A stretch of DNA of 64,000 nucleotides from Homarus americanus (Eukaryota; Arthropoda; Malacostraca; Decapoda; Nephropidae): the NCBI RefSeq assembly GCF_018991925.1, contig NW_024725489.1, positions 5,647,614-5,711,613 of the forward strand, in the 5' to 3' direction. The first letter of the stretch is position 1; each line of letters begins with the position of its first letter. Both the position numbers and the translations under genes were made by a program. Below the pieces are notes generated by a model that searched no databases, was not told the DNA's origin, and saw only the letters and a program-made list of their open reading frames with translations. Below, one piece after another: positions 34,206 through 45,413 of this stretch.

Positions 34206-34289
34206 TTACAATATTGCCATTGTAATGCAAGCATTCACGTGATCTACAAAAATCTGCAAGGCTCTGTGTACATATTTTTCTGAGACACT
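34033..34289. mobile_element. Mariner-like MITE with an internal hairpin and (TTA)n tail
   Basis: The first and last ~80 bases are an inverted repeat starting AGTGTCTCAGAAAAA, with a TA dinucleotide bordering each side. The interior contains a perfect 12-bp hairpin, GTCCTCACTTGT with its complement, followed by AATAAACTGTTAATTATTATT, a LINE-like 3' tail. A terminal piece with the same ACTTGTGGGAGACC and TTTTTCTGAGACA words recurs at about 50021-50056. Confidence 0.6.
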
Positions 34290-34785
34290 AAGTTTTTTTT
34301 TTCATTATTATTCTCTTTGCCACTTGTCAGCTCACTACAGTACAGTAGTTTGTTCATAAAACTTTATTCATCAAATCTAGTGTTCGTACAAGAGGAAACT
34401 GAAGTACTGTACCCCTCCCCCTTATACCAAGAGAACACCTGTGATGTTTGGTTGGGTCACACCAACCAACACCCTTCTCACATCTAAATCAGACAAGGAG
34501 CGAATCTCAATCTCAATGGTGAGAAACAAATGCACTACCACTGTACAGCTGGAAATCTATTTAGTGTTTTAAATATTTTCTCTCTCCCTTCCATCTTTAT
34601 ATGAGGTGGATCAAGGGGCACAGAAACCACTTAGAAGGGGGAAGTTAATAGGGGGAGGTAAAGTTTTTAAATTGAGTTCTTGAATATTTATCATCAAAAA
34701 TTAACAAGGAACAGATTGACTGCCCTAATGGTTAATAAAGTGATGGGTAGTGGAAATGATGAAACAAAGAGAGACAATTTTCTAT

Positions 34786-35130
34786 TCCAACATGTTGAAG
34801 ATCCGACTCTTTATAGAGGGGAACAAACACCAAAACCACTGGACCTCATCTGAACTAACAAGGAGGGTCTGGTAGCATAGTTGGAATATCTAGCCCCCAT
34901 AGGCACCAGCTCTTCAGATTTAGCTGTTACTTGGTACATGATTAAAGCAGGCCAGGGTTCAAATATTGCAGTGGCATTAACAACAGGATGAGGGAGAAAA
35001 TAAGGGATATTCACTAGTCTGACTCACTGAGAAACATGAATGCAGATGCTACCCTGAATATCATAGACAGTAAAGTAACAAGTAGAAATATCCTCACACA
35101 GTCAGTCGTAGTCTCATCTTGTACACACAT
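34786..35130 (+). mobile_element. CR1-like LINE fragment, endonuclease C-terminal part
   Basis: The plus strand reads EDPTLYRGEQTPKPLDLI, a stop, TNKEGLVA, and LEYLAPIGTSSSDLAVTW. This is the conserved end of the CR1 endonuclease domain (normally TLDLVLTN then GxSDH). Several stops make it a relic. Minus-strand frames here are antisense. Confidence 0.6.
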
Positions 35131-35139
35131 TATGTAACA

Positions 35140-35810
35140 TCACAAGACTAAAGTAGTGAAGTAACTACTGTATACAGTGCAGTATTTAGGTATTGGAATG
35201 TATGTAGCAGTTATTAAGATCAACTTTTAGTTTTATTGGACAGTGTGAGATGCTACTACAGTGTTTACTTTTACTTCTTGAGTAGACTTTGGACTAGATA
35301 CTTTTTAACTCTAATATAGATACAGTTTAGGAATGCAGTAGCACTTTTACTTTAACTTTAGTATATTTTGTCAGATTACTTGTACTGTGCTTCAACTTGT
35401 TACACCTCTGTACAAAATGATTTTTTAGCAACCATATTGATTCATAAGTACAGAACATACTACACAGTGGACTAGGGTGAAAAACAGGTTTCTTCATGTT
35501 ACCACCACTCACGTATGATACCACAACACTGTTCACTCAGCACCCACAGGCCATCTTAGTGCTCTGTTTAAATAGACATCTGTGGACCTAAAAAATTCAC
35601 CTATGTAGTCAGTCCATTTCTTTCAAGGTCATCTTTATGTATCATTTTGCTTACCAGCCATTTGGGCAGTTGGTCTTTTCTTGGTTACATTACCTTGGTA
35701 TGACCTTCATTGAGTAGTATTATCACAGAAGGAAACTGGAATACCTGGATAAAACTTGTGATGTATGGCAACTTAACTTTGGATAACATCCTTTTCACAT
35801 ATGTCTCAGG
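35140..35810. other. Intergenic stretch, nothing recognised
   Basis: AT-rich sequence without coding or repeat signal. Confidence 0.45.
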
Positions 35811-35815
35811 ACAGG

Positions 35816-38320
35816 GATGGTGAGACACACACACACACTCATTGTCTGTGTATGCTATCATCCCCCCCGCGCACCAACCGCCAATGTACTGATTACTCAT
35901 ATTATAGACACTGCTGACTCCCTGAGATCCAGATTTCCATGTGCTAAACTAGTGATATGCAGTGACTTCAATGAGTTAGACATCAGTGACATCACCCAAC
36001 ACCTCCACCTTACACAAATAGTAGACTTTCCCATACATGGCAATGCCACCCTTGACCTCATTATGACTGATCTCGGTAACCACTCCCTTCACCCCCAGCC
36101 GCTGCCTCCCATGGGACGCAGCCCACACCTGTCCCTGCTGTGGTCACCTACCCCCACCTTCTCACCACCGCCAGTTGCCACCAGAACCTACCGACCCACC
36201 CCTGACTCTGTTGTGGGGCGTTTTGGACAATGGATAACCCGGTATCCCTGGACTGAAGTGATCACGGTAGACGATGTGCAGAACAAATGGGATAATTACC
36301 TGGACACTATCACCAGAGCCTACCACCACTTCTTTCCAGCCAAAACACTGAGGAGCCACCCCGATGATGTCCCGTGGATTACGCCCCGCATAAAAAGACT
36401 TATTGAGCAGCGCAACAAGGCATACTACACCAACAACCGCCTGTACAAAAGTCTACATAACCAGGTCATCAAGGAAATCAAGTCTGCCAAGAAGACTTAT
36501 TATCCCAGGAAAGTGCACGGCCTCAAGGAAGTCGGCATCGGTCAGTAGTACTCCAAGGTAAAAGATCTCTGTGGTCTCAACCGTCAGTCTCCCACACTTC
36601 CTTTCATCTCACATTTACCTAGTGAGGAGGCAGCTGAGATAATTAATAACCATTTTGCTACCATATGTCATACCTTACCCAGTCTTGACCTCACTCTCCT
36701 CCCAGCTTACTTACCTTCCCCCTCCCCCCTCCCAGTGTCCAACCATTTGAAATCGCCAACAAACTCCTGAAATTTAAATCCAAACGCTCCACGACCCCAA
36801 TTGACCTCCCAATCAAAATATACAAGGAGTTTGCAATCGAACTTGCCACCCCCCTCTGTTCTATTATTAATGCATCCCTCAGACAAAGCAAATGCCCTAA
36901 TGAATGGAAAACCGCATTTGTCACCCCCATCCCCAAGGTCACCACCCCACAGTCCCCTAACGACCTCAGACCAGTTGCCATAACCCCCATACCCAGTCTA
37001 CTTTGTGAGGACTTTGTTTTTGAGTGGGCATTTGCCAGTATCTATCAGTCAATTGATTCACAGCAATTTGGCAATATGAGGACCTCCTCTACATCACACT
37101 GCTTGGTGAGCTTTCTGGATTTTCTGCACAAAAACTTGCAGAAACGAAAGACATCACTGGCCATTGCCCTTGTGGACTTCAGGAAGGCCTTTGACCTTGT
37201 TGATCACTGCACTGTTATCAACAAGGCTATTGCACTAGGGCTGCCCACCAACCTGGTCTCATGGCTCACTGATTTCTTGAGTGGACGTCGCCAAGCAGTG
37301 AGGTATCAGGGCTTGGTCTCTACATTCCAACACCTAACCTGCGGTGTTCCCCAGGGGACCAAGATGGGACCACTGTGCTTCCTCTTCCTGATCAACGACG
37401 CTCTATCGGACACTCCTCACAGGTGGAAGTACGTGGATGACTGCACTGTGGGGGTTTCGGTGGACAACACCGCACCAGACTACTCATCGCTCCAAGGCAC
37501 CCTGGACAGGCTACAGGCATGGACTACGGAGAACAAAGTCACCATCAACCACACCAAAACCGTAGTCATGCACATCAATACCGCCACCACTCCAATGCAA
37601 GCCCCAGTAGTCACAGTGGGTGCCCATCCTCTCCAGCTGGTGCAGTCTGCCAAACTCCTGGGTGTAACTATAGACAACAAACTTGACTGGAAGGCCCATG
37701 TAAATAACACAGTCAAGGCAGCCTCGTACCGTCTCTACATGCTACGAAGACTTAGGTCACTTGGGACACCCACGCCAGAGCTGAGGACCATCTACAACGC
37801 CTTTATTCTCCCCAAACTAACGTATGCGTCACCAGCCTGGTCGTCTTCTCTCAACTCCACCCAACAACGTCAGCTAGAGAAGGTACAGAAAAGGGCCTGC
37901 AGAATCATGCTCGGCGCAGAATACTCCGGCTACACCAACGCTCTCTCCACCCTGGAAATGCCATCCCTCAGTGACCTCCACCACCAAGCACTGGAAAGGT
38001 TTGGCCGTGGACTACTGCACCACCCTCGCCATCGCCACCTCCTGCCACCTGCAGCCCCCCACCCAACTCGGGCAGTCCGCCACTACAACAAAATTCAGCC
38101 CATAAGAGCCCTCACCGATAGATATAAGAACAGCACCATCCCATCTATTGTTAAAATAATAAACAACTCCTGATTTATGTACTGTACAGCCCTGTAAATG
38201 TATTCAATGCATATTACAGTATATCATTATGTCTAAATCAAATGTAAGTCTGTATATTTTCAGCCACCGGCTGCAACTCTATTAATAAACCGTTTATTAT
38301 TATTATTATTATTATTATTT
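35816..38320 (+). mobile_element. 5'-truncated CR1/L2-type LINE with nearly intact ORF2
   Basis: The first frame (35817-36548) holds the C-terminal half of an endonuclease domain (YHPP, LVICSDFNE, LDLIMTD), then enters the RT linker. It is interrupted by a TAG at 36546 and by a one-base shift near the C-rich tract at about 36735. From there the frame is open to 38173. RT motifs are VDFRKAFDLVDH (motif A), CGVPQGTKMGP (B), and YVDD (C, near 37433), followed by a thumb-like region (KLLGVTIDNKLDWKAHV) and a C-terminus ending in KIINNS. The GRSPH in the endonuclease replaces the usual catalytic SDH. The 3' end is AATAAACCG followed by (TTA)n at about 38295-38320. With only two lesions it is fairly young. 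Confidence 0.85.
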
Positions 38321-38585
38321 ACTGCTGTACCACTAACACCCTAATTCATTACACACAGTTATGTGGTCTATCATTTTACTTCATAAACTCCATCTGTGTC
38401 ACTGAAGAGCCAAGTTTTTTACCTATATTTGCCAGAGAAATACGGTACAATATTTAACAATAATAATACAGTACAGTATGTTCTGTAATAATATTTATTC
38501 AGTAAAATCATTAAACAAGTTTACAATTAGTTTGGCATGTACAGACAGGGAAGCACCTCACTGTTGAAGAGTTACAAGAGACTGA
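38321..38585. other. Short intergenic stretch between LINE copies
   Basis: AT-rich, nothing recognised. Confidence 0.4.
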
Positions 38586-38587
38586 CC

Positions 38588-40140
38588 ATTTAGATATCTG
38601 AACGACCTTCTTATAAGACCTACAGTACTAGTTTAGTTGTGTGATTTATCTTCTTTTTACAATGGTCTGAGAACTTCAATTCTTCATCAACATACAGACC
38701 CAGGTCCTTTTCACATTTGGTTTCTGTTAATGCTGTTTCTTCGTCTCATTCGGACATACTGTACTATGTTATGCCTTATTAGTTATTACTGCTGGTGTGA
38801 CCCAGGTGCATCCTCTTATACTTTGTGACATTGAATCTTAGCAACCATATCTTCGACCACTCTTGAAGCTGACAGATCTTTCTGCAGCTCTTCACAGTCT
38901 GTTTAGTTCTTAATCTAACGGAATAGCTTGGCATCATCTGCAAACATATGTATGGAGGATTGTACACCTTCTGGAATGTCATTCATGAAACAAACAAAAA
39001 ATGGGCTCAGCACACTGCTTGTTACGGGTACCCATGAGGATTTCATACCATTAATCACCACAAACTGCTTGTGGTCGTGAAGAAAGTCTCCAGTCCATAT
39101 TTGGACACTAACCCAAATTTTGTATCCTTCCAGTTTAATTCTTAACCTTTCAAGGGGTACGCAGTCGAAAGCCTTGGCAAAATCCGGATATATATTGTCG
39201 ATATTTCTGTCCTGTTTCAGAAGTTGAGTCTAAGCATTCAGCACCTTGAGTAATTGTATCAAGCAGGAGCATTACGGGATAAAATCATGTTGGTAAACCT
39301 TCACACGGTTGTTTTGTCGTAGATGTTACATCATGGCATCTCTTATAATGCTCCCAAATACTTTACATACTACGCTGGTCAGGCTCACTGGTCTATAATT
39401 ATTTCTGGAGTGACGATCGCCCTTCTTGAAAATAGGACTCACAAAAGTAATTTTCCAGTCACTAGAAACCTTTTGCTTATCCAGGCATTCACAGAACAGG
39501 ATCTTCAGGGGTTCAGCAAGCTTGTTGCACAACTCTTTGAGCACTCTGAAATGCACCATGTCAGGGCCGGGACTCTTATGAACTTTAAGCTTTGACATTT
39601 TGTTTCTTATGTCCTCTTTTGATAACACAATGTGGGTCAGCATTGTCAAACTGTCTTTGCTCAATTGCAGGAAGATTGTTCGCATCTCTCGTGAACACTG
39701 AGGAAAATAATTTGCTTAATGCCTCCACGTTGTCCTGATCTAAGTCTGTGTAACTATCTTCTTCATGCCTCTGATCCGACATGCCCACACGTGGTTTTAA
39801 TTTTAATTTTGCCTGACAGTAGAAAGCCTTCGGGTATGACTTGACCTCATTTGCAGTCCACTTCTGGAACTTTTTCAGCTCTTCTACACTCTGACTTTGC
39901 TTGGTTCCGGGACCTGCCATACATCTTCCTGTCCTGCTCATCATTTGTCGCGACCCACCTCTTGAGTTTCTGAGATTTTTTCTTAACTTTGTCAACTGCC
40001 CCATTTCTAGAGCCATTGGGTTTGATCTTGGTTATATATTTGTCAATCAAATAGTTCACTTTACTGGCTATGATAGTCAGCGTAGTGTTTACTTTCTTGT
40101 ATCTCAGAAGCCAGTGAATACCCCTCATCTCCCTTTTGTA
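38588..40140 (-). mobile_element. CR1-like LINE, family A: linker and N-terminal RT half, degraded
   Basis: On the minus strand, 40016-39585 gives the linker between endonuclease and RT. The frame 39685-39326 gives the start of RT (MSKLKVHKSPGPDMVHFRV, ISPIFKKGDR-like, NNYRPVSLTSVVCKVF), and 38982-38779 gives the QEWSKIWLLRFN segment. The last bases (ATCTGAACGACCTTCTTATA near 38597) match the same point in the copy at 9.1 kb, so the two copies belong to one family. Multiple stops and shifts. Confidence 0.8.
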
Positions 40141-40297
40141 TAAATGTATGTATGTACAGGTACTGTACAGTACTAAAATGCATTGTTCGTGAGTGAGGAG
40201 GGAGGCTACCGGTGTCATGCCACAGTTGATGAATATTAGCAAGATTTCTTGCAATACTCCTGCCATGGTGTCCTACACAATACAGTTAACCCTCACT

Positions 40298-40393
40298 TTA
40301 CGCGGTCCCGCATTCCGCGTTTCCACGTTTACGCGGTGCCTTGCCAGAACCTCACGTGCTCACATTACGCGGTACGTGAACCCCATTACGCGG
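40298..40393 (+). promoter_or_regulatory. Subterminal TTACGCGG repeats of the Tigger element (candidate transposase-binding sites)
   Basis: TTACGCGG occurs at 40298, 40329, 40365 and 40386. Partner copies at the other end are at 42923 (direct) and 42951-42958 (inverted, in the TIR). Repeated subterminal words are common transposase-binding sites; that role is inferred here. Confidence 0.5.
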
Positions 40394-40734
40394 AGAGTGT
40401 CCGGCGCGACGCTATTTTTAGATTCGCCCCACCCGCCACCCGCCCGCCTGCCTGCCTGCCTCTCCCTCCTCCTCCCTCCGCTTGGGCAAGCGGCGCGGTA
40501 AGGTTGCGCAGTGTGTGTCTTTGTTGCGTTATCACTGACGTCATATGACGTATCAGACCTGTGATTGGCCATGCATCCCTACCCCCCTCTGCTGCTAGCT
40601 GTAATTGGCTTAAAGTATTATGACGTGTCCACCCGGGGGAGGGAGGGAGGGAGGAAAGACGACGCTTGACCTAGCCGCGGCAGTTTCATCCCTCAAGGCC
40701 ACTCCGTGTAAACGCGCATCCATTGTTCCGTAAA

Positions 40735-42636
40735 ATGGCTTCCGCCGGACCACCACCCCCAGAGAGAAACCTTTCCTTACCTGGACCCAGCGGCACTAAA
40801 CCAAAGAAGACACGACGTTCCTTAAGCTACGAGGTGAAGTATAGCATCATCCAAGAGTTGGAGAAAGGAACAAGGCAGGTTGATTTGGCGCGCCAGCATG
40901 GCGTGAACGAATCTACGATCCGGACTATAAAGAAGGATTCAGCCAAGATAAAGGAGCACATGAAGATCACAAAGTCTACAGGTGCTTCTATGATCAAGTA
41001 TTTTCACAACCAGGTGCTTCTCAAGACAGAAAAATTACTTGTGAGGTACTTGGTGCGTCAGGCGCGACGGAACATGGCGGTCGACACGCGCTCTGTTAAG
41101 GACTACGCACGTGAACTGTACATGGCAGTGGCACGAAAGATGGGAACTTCAGAGCCCAAACCCTTTAATGCTTCCTCTGGGTGGTTACAGAGGTTTAAGA
41201 TCCGGAACAAGATCACCAATATAAACATTGGTGGTGAAGAAGCGAGTGCTGATCGTGCTGCGGCTCGGGAATTTCCTCCGTTTTTACGTGAGATTATGGA
41301 GGAAGGACAGTACAGTGACGACCAGGTGTTTAACATGGACGAATCTGGTCTTTTCTGGAAAAAGCTACCTTCCAAGTCCTTCGTTGTGAAGAATGCCAGC
41401 AGGATTCGGGGCCGGAAAATGCAGAAGGAACGCATCACCGTCCTGTTTACCACCAATGCCTCCGGTACCTGTAAGCTCAAGTTATCGGTGATCCACACAG
41501 CACGCAAGCCGCACGCCTACAAAACAATGGACATGACCAAGCTAAACGTCCACTGGCTGACCGCACGTAAGGCGTGGATGTTCTCTACACTGTCCCTCTC
41601 CTGGTTTGATGACTGTTTTGTTCCCGATGTAAAAAAATTCTGTGAGCGACAGAATGTGCCATTTAATATTTTGTTGCTGCTGGACAACGCACCAGGACAC
41701 TCGCCCCTACTGTTAGATCGTCACCCCAACGTAAAAGTGGTCTTCCTTCCTCCCAACACTACGTCTTTAATCCAGCCCATGGACCAGGAGTTGATTTGCA
41801 ATGTGAAAGCTGCATTCTCAACAAAAAAATTCCAGCTCCTGAACGACTACACCAACACCAGGGAAGAGTTGCGTAACCTGAGTGACACCACCACCGATAG
41901 CAAGAGCGAAGAAGATGAGGATCAACAGTTAGAACAGCAAAAAATACTCTTCAAACAATTCTGGAGAGTATTTAACATCAAGAAAGCTGTGGACTTCTTG
42001 GTGGAGTCATGGGATCAGCTGTCTATTGCTACAATTCGTCACGCATGGAGACATGTGTTGCATGGAATACCAGGTGAGAGGAGGAGTCAATCTGTGACTG
42101 GTGAGGTTCAGAATGTTGCAGTAGCAGTGGACCTTGCCAGAGAAGCTGCGCAGACTGTTACAGTTCCAGGCTTCTCCGAGACCACCAACGACGACATCCT
42201 GGAGGTGATCAGAGATCCTGAAGTGACTGCCGACGAGATGTTGGAAGAAGAACACGTCAGTGAAGAGGAGGAAGAAGGTGCGTCATTCTCCGAAGAACAC
42301 AATTTAAGTCATAGTGATATTAAGGGTGCCATGGAGTGTGCAGAGAAGATGAAGTCCTTCCTTTCCCGCGACAATGACGATGACCGCTATGAAGTCTTCC
42401 ATACCCGGCTGGTGCAGGCTATGGAGCCGTACATCAAGGTGTATCACGACAACATCAACGCCAGCCGTCAGCAAAGCATAACAGATTTCTTCGCCCGCAA
42501 CCCACCACAGCCAGCCCAAGCCAGTGATAGTGACAGTGAAGGTGACTTTGAGGGATTTGTCAGGGAAGCCCTGACAACTGTAAGTGACAGTGATGGTGAT
42601 TCACCTAGTAATGGTGATTCACCTGAGGGCCAGTAA
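40735..42636 (+). CDS. Tigger transposase (TIGD1-like), intact
   Basis: 633 residues from ATG 40735, which is preferred to the upstream in-frame TTG at 40723. Domain order: Pro-rich start; CENP-B-type helix-turn-helix at about 26-78 (YEVKYSIIQELEKG, VDLARQHGVNESTIRTIKK); second CENP-B DNA-binding helix-turn-helix at about 95-160 (GWLQRFKIRNKI); then the DDE/D catalytic core. Catalytic acidic residues appear as Asp202 in FNMDESGLFW, Asp317 in LLLDNAPGH, and Asp350 in SLIQPMDQE; the last two are separated by 32 residues, i.e. DD32D, typical of Tigger. The C-terminal 150 residues are acidic (Glu runs near 525-545, Ser-Asp clusters at the end). It makes the transposase that binds the element ends and cuts and pastes it at TA. 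No frameshift, stop or intron was seen. Confidence 0.93.
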   Translation: MASAGPPPPERNLSLPGPSGTKPKKTRRSLSYEVKYSIIQELEKGTRQVDLARQHGVNESTIRTIKKDSAKIKEHMKITKSTGASMIKYFHNQVLLKTEKLLVRYLVRQARRNMAVDTRSVKDYARELYMAVARKMGTSEPKPFNASSGWLQRFKIRNKITNINIGGEEASADRAAAREFPPFLREIMEEGQYSDDQVFNMDESGLFWKKLPSKSFVVKNASRIRGRKMQKERITVLFTTNASGTCKLKLSVIHTARKPHAYKTMDMTKLNVHWLTARKAWMFSTLSLSWFDDCFVPDVKKFCERQNVPFNILLLLDNAPGHSPLLLDRHPNVKVVFLPPNTTSLIQPMDQELICNVKAAFSTKKFQLLNDYTNTREELRNLSDTTTDSKSEEDEDQQLEQQKILFKQFWRVFNIKKAVDFLVESWDQLSIATIRHAWRHVLHGIPGERRSQSVTGEVQNVAVAVDLAREAAQTVTVPGFSETTNDDILEVIRDPEVTADEMLEEEHVSEEEEEGASFSEEHNLSHSDIKGAMECAEKMKSFLSRDNDDDRYEVFHTRLVQAMEPYIKVYHDNINASRQQSITDFFARNPPQPAQASDSDSEGDFEGFVREALTTVSDSDGDSPSNGDSPEGQ

Positions 42637-42975
42637 TCTGCCCTCTGCCTCGGAACCAGCCTCCATCCCCGTATGCCGACCCATCTCTTCTACTACCGTA
42701 AGTGTTACACCTAATTTTTAGTTTTCTAACCTTACCTTTATTTTTCCTATGTTAACCTTTATCTTTCCTAACCTAACCTCTTCTATATTACTTGTTTTTT
42801 CATACCATCATAAAGTTAAGATAAAATTTTTACTACAACATAGTTGTGTGTCGTCAAAAAGTGGAGTTTGGGGATCGGCCCGGACTCCATTTCAATTAAT
42901 CCCATATGTTATGTTATTCACTTTACGCGGGACCCTCCAGGTTACATTAACCGCGTAAAGTGAGGGTTAACTGTA

Positions 42976-43380
42976 TACAGTTCTGTACTTGTACTGTATT
43001 TACGTCAGGTCTACCTTGTATTACAGTTTGGTCTAGGAAATGTGGCCCTGTTTTCAATATTATGCATTTACTTTGTTTTTACTGAGACATGGGAGGCTAT
43101 GGACTTTTTTCCATTATTACATTATACCACATTATTATTATTGACGGTAACCCCTGCTACTGTGCCAATATTCTCGGTACATAAATGAACATTAAAACAA
43201 ACACTGTCAGAATACAGCACTTTATCCCTTGCATCATGTGTATATTATACAACTGGAGATTTATCACAACGGTAGATTTTGTGTATGATGAAGCTACTTA
43301 AGAATAAAGATGTAACTAATAATATTAATAATAACTATATATTCAGAAAAATTGCCATATAGGTTTACAATTGGATAGGG
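42976..43380. other. Intergenic stretch, nothing recognised
   Basis: AT-rich sequence to the right of the Tigger element. Confidence 0.45.
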
Positions 43381-43383
43381 ATA

Positions 43384-44060
43384 TGTAGTGGATTTCTCCC
43401 CTACAAACGCTGTTTGTCGCTGAGTAGCCGACCCCACCAATTCCCCAGTGTATGCCTCATGGTCTAGGACTCTAGGTCAACCAGCGCCGCCATACATCAC
43501 GGAACGGGGGTCAACTACTAAGCCACGCCTACCCCCCCACTATTTAAGACCTGACCTCGTGGTGACCTGTCTCTTTCTCCTACACCAACCAGCCAGCAAC
43601 ACCTCCGCCGCTGCCTGGCGGCCCTCGCTCCTCCTCCGCCTGCCTTTCGGTCCTCGCTCCCGCCGGCGAGCATGGCGACCCACAAGCTGTCCTCCTCTGA
43701 GCATCCTCACCAACCAGCTCTCTCTACATCACGCTTGTAACCATGCTGCCTTCCCAGCACCAAGCTGCACTGTACATCCAATACAACATGTATACAGAGA
43801 GCACAGTGTGAGTTTCCTTTCTCCATCCCATCCTGAGTGTGAACCCAAACATCCCGTACCCCACAGATATATAGAAACTGCAGGCATACTGTTCAGCATT
43901 AATTTAGACAATGTACTGTATACGGTGTACGGTGTACGTATACTGTGAGAGTATAGTTTCCTGTGTGCACTGCCGAGACAGTGTAGGTAACAAACAACAT
44001 TGGTAAACAGTAAGGCCACACTGACCAAGGATAGCCGCCAAATAAAGATAAAAACAAGTT
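43384..44060 (+). other. GC-rich block with TATA-like box, possible LTR or promoter
   Basis: A sharp rise in GC and CpG from about 43430 to 43740, preceded by CTATTTAAGACC (43540-43550) and followed by an AATAAA near 44040. This order (TATA, GC-rich leader, polyadenylation signal) resembles an LTR, but I found no paired TG/CA ends with a duplication. The 166-residue frame inside (43448-43948) has a biased Pro/Ser/His composition and no protein-like pattern. Confidence 0.3.
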
Positions 44061-44730
44061 ATAGATGAAGGATACACCGACAATGGAAAGTAAAGGCAGA
44101 TATTACAAAGTTATGTCTGGTAAAATAATGGAACAGCCTATACCTGGGCAGGTGGTCATGTGTTCAAAAGCATTATATTATCTTGCCCCAAGTTTTAGAT
44201 TATCAGACTAAAGCAGGTAAGCCGTTGCAAATGAAAATATAACTGTATCTTGGACGTTGTGGAACTTTTAATTCTGTAATTAAAACGAAATAAACATAAC
44301 AAAATGAGCGACTACCTTTATTATACCTACCGGTATATATTATAGTCACCCAGCATCTTCATCACCACGTTAAGATTCATCCATTTTCTATACGCTCATA
44401 AGAGAGACTGCTTAAATGCTCGTAATACAGGGAAGTTAATAGGTAAGATTGGTTCATCAAGTATATAGTTAACAGGAAGTTCACTTGACCCAGGGATAAA
44501 CACAAGAAAGTCTTTTATTTCCATTCTAGTTTATCATGATCGGTCTTAGTAAATTAACTTAAATTTTTACTACAAATTTATTATGTTTCATTTTTTTAAT
44601 AACTTAGGAGGCATTACCTTTAATAAGTTTGTGTGTGTAAGAGAGTGGTGACGTGGGTAAGATGGCAGGCAACACAAGAGACTGTGTGAGTGTTGTAAAG
44701 ACTCCCTGAACTATCAATATCAATTAGAGT
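44061..44730. other. Intergenic stretch, nothing recognised
   Basis: AT-rich. Confidence 0.4.
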
Positions 44731-44735
44731 GAATC

Positions 44736-45028
44736 CTACAGCTCAAGATTGAAGAAGCCGCAAGCCCAGAAAACCGTGAGGGCAAACTTTTTCGGAGTGA
44801 GGGTTGTAAACTCTTGGAACAATCTACCAGAGAGTGTTGTGACGGCACCGAGTGTGAGCTCTTTCAAGACCAGACTTGACCAACACTGGAGCGGGTTCAG
44901 GTACATTCAGGAGCCGGTGCATGCCCAGTACTTCCCAACAGTGCGTAACAGAGACGTGACCGATCGCCCGGGCGGCTAGCGAGCCGATCAGTGGCGAAGA
45001 GGATAAAAGTAAAAGTACTGTCGTTTTG
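44736..45028 (+). mobile_element. CR1-like LINE family A, 3' terminal fragment
   Basis: The plus-strand frame 44749-44979 (VRANFFGVRVVNSWNNLPES, then VVTAPSVSSFKTRLDQHW) is nearly identical to the C-terminus of the minus-strand copy at 8574-8830. It includes the same 3' untranslated end (GAGGATAAAAGTAAAAGTA). It is the cleanest copy of this 3' end, and 5'-truncated. Confidence 0.85.
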
Positions 45029-45118
45029 AGCTGCTCAGATACGGGGGATACTACAGAAAGAAAGGTGACATGAAAGGTATTGATAGTTATCGATAATTAG
45101 TGAAAACAAAGAAATTAA

Positions 45119-45413
45119 GGATCATATGAAGATCTTCCCCCCCAAAGTATCCAACTGAAGATCCTCCCCCCCAGTCGCGCTCATATGAAGATCCCCCCCA
45201 ACATATAATATAAATAAACAACATAAGGATTAAATAATAAAACATTATTCAGATTACTCTCTTGTTACACTAAATATTGGTGTAGGTTAGGTGGTCATAG
45301 TGACGTCAGGTCAGGTTTGGTCATTGGTCAGGTCAGATCCTCCCATCCAGGCTAGATCATATGAAGATCCCCCCGCCCAAGTAGGTTTGGGGGGGAGGAT
45401 CTTCATATGATCC
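45119..45413. mobile_element. Small foldback MITE with perfect 8-bp TSD
   Basis: The ends are inverted copies starting GGATCATATGAAGATC followed by a C-run, with about 27 bp matching. The 8-mer GAAATTAA flanks it exactly on both sides (45111-45118 and 45414-45421). The TCATATGAAGATC motif also recurs inside (near 45180 and 45358). No coding capacity. The TSD length fits hAT-like transposition although the ends are atypical. Confidence 0.75.

Larger units (their letters stand above)
40283..42973 (+). mobile_element. Complete Tigger (pogo-superfamily) DNA transposon, 2,691 bp
   Basis: Both ends carry the same inverted repeat starting CAGTTAACCCTCACTTTACG (at least 23 bp, no mismatch seen), flanked by TA at 40281-40282 and 42974-42975. 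It encloses one uninterrupted transposase gene. Subterminal TTACGCGG words repeat four times at the left end and occur once more, plus inverted in the TIR, at the right. Matching TIRs, a TA duplication and an intact ORF indicate recent transposition. Confidence 0.93.

Noticed and set aside
34930..34965. GGTTCAAAT word, a possible tRNA/SINE B box
   Set aside because: No A box or cloverleaf around it; the stretch reads as a CR1 endonuclease relic.
41103..41507. Minus-strand frame of 134 residues
   Set aside because: Shadow of the intact Tigger transposase on the opposite strand.
43448..43948. 166-residue open frame in a GC-rich block
   Set aside because: Low-complexity Pro/Ser/His composition, no domain pattern, and the block looks like an LTR or promoter region.
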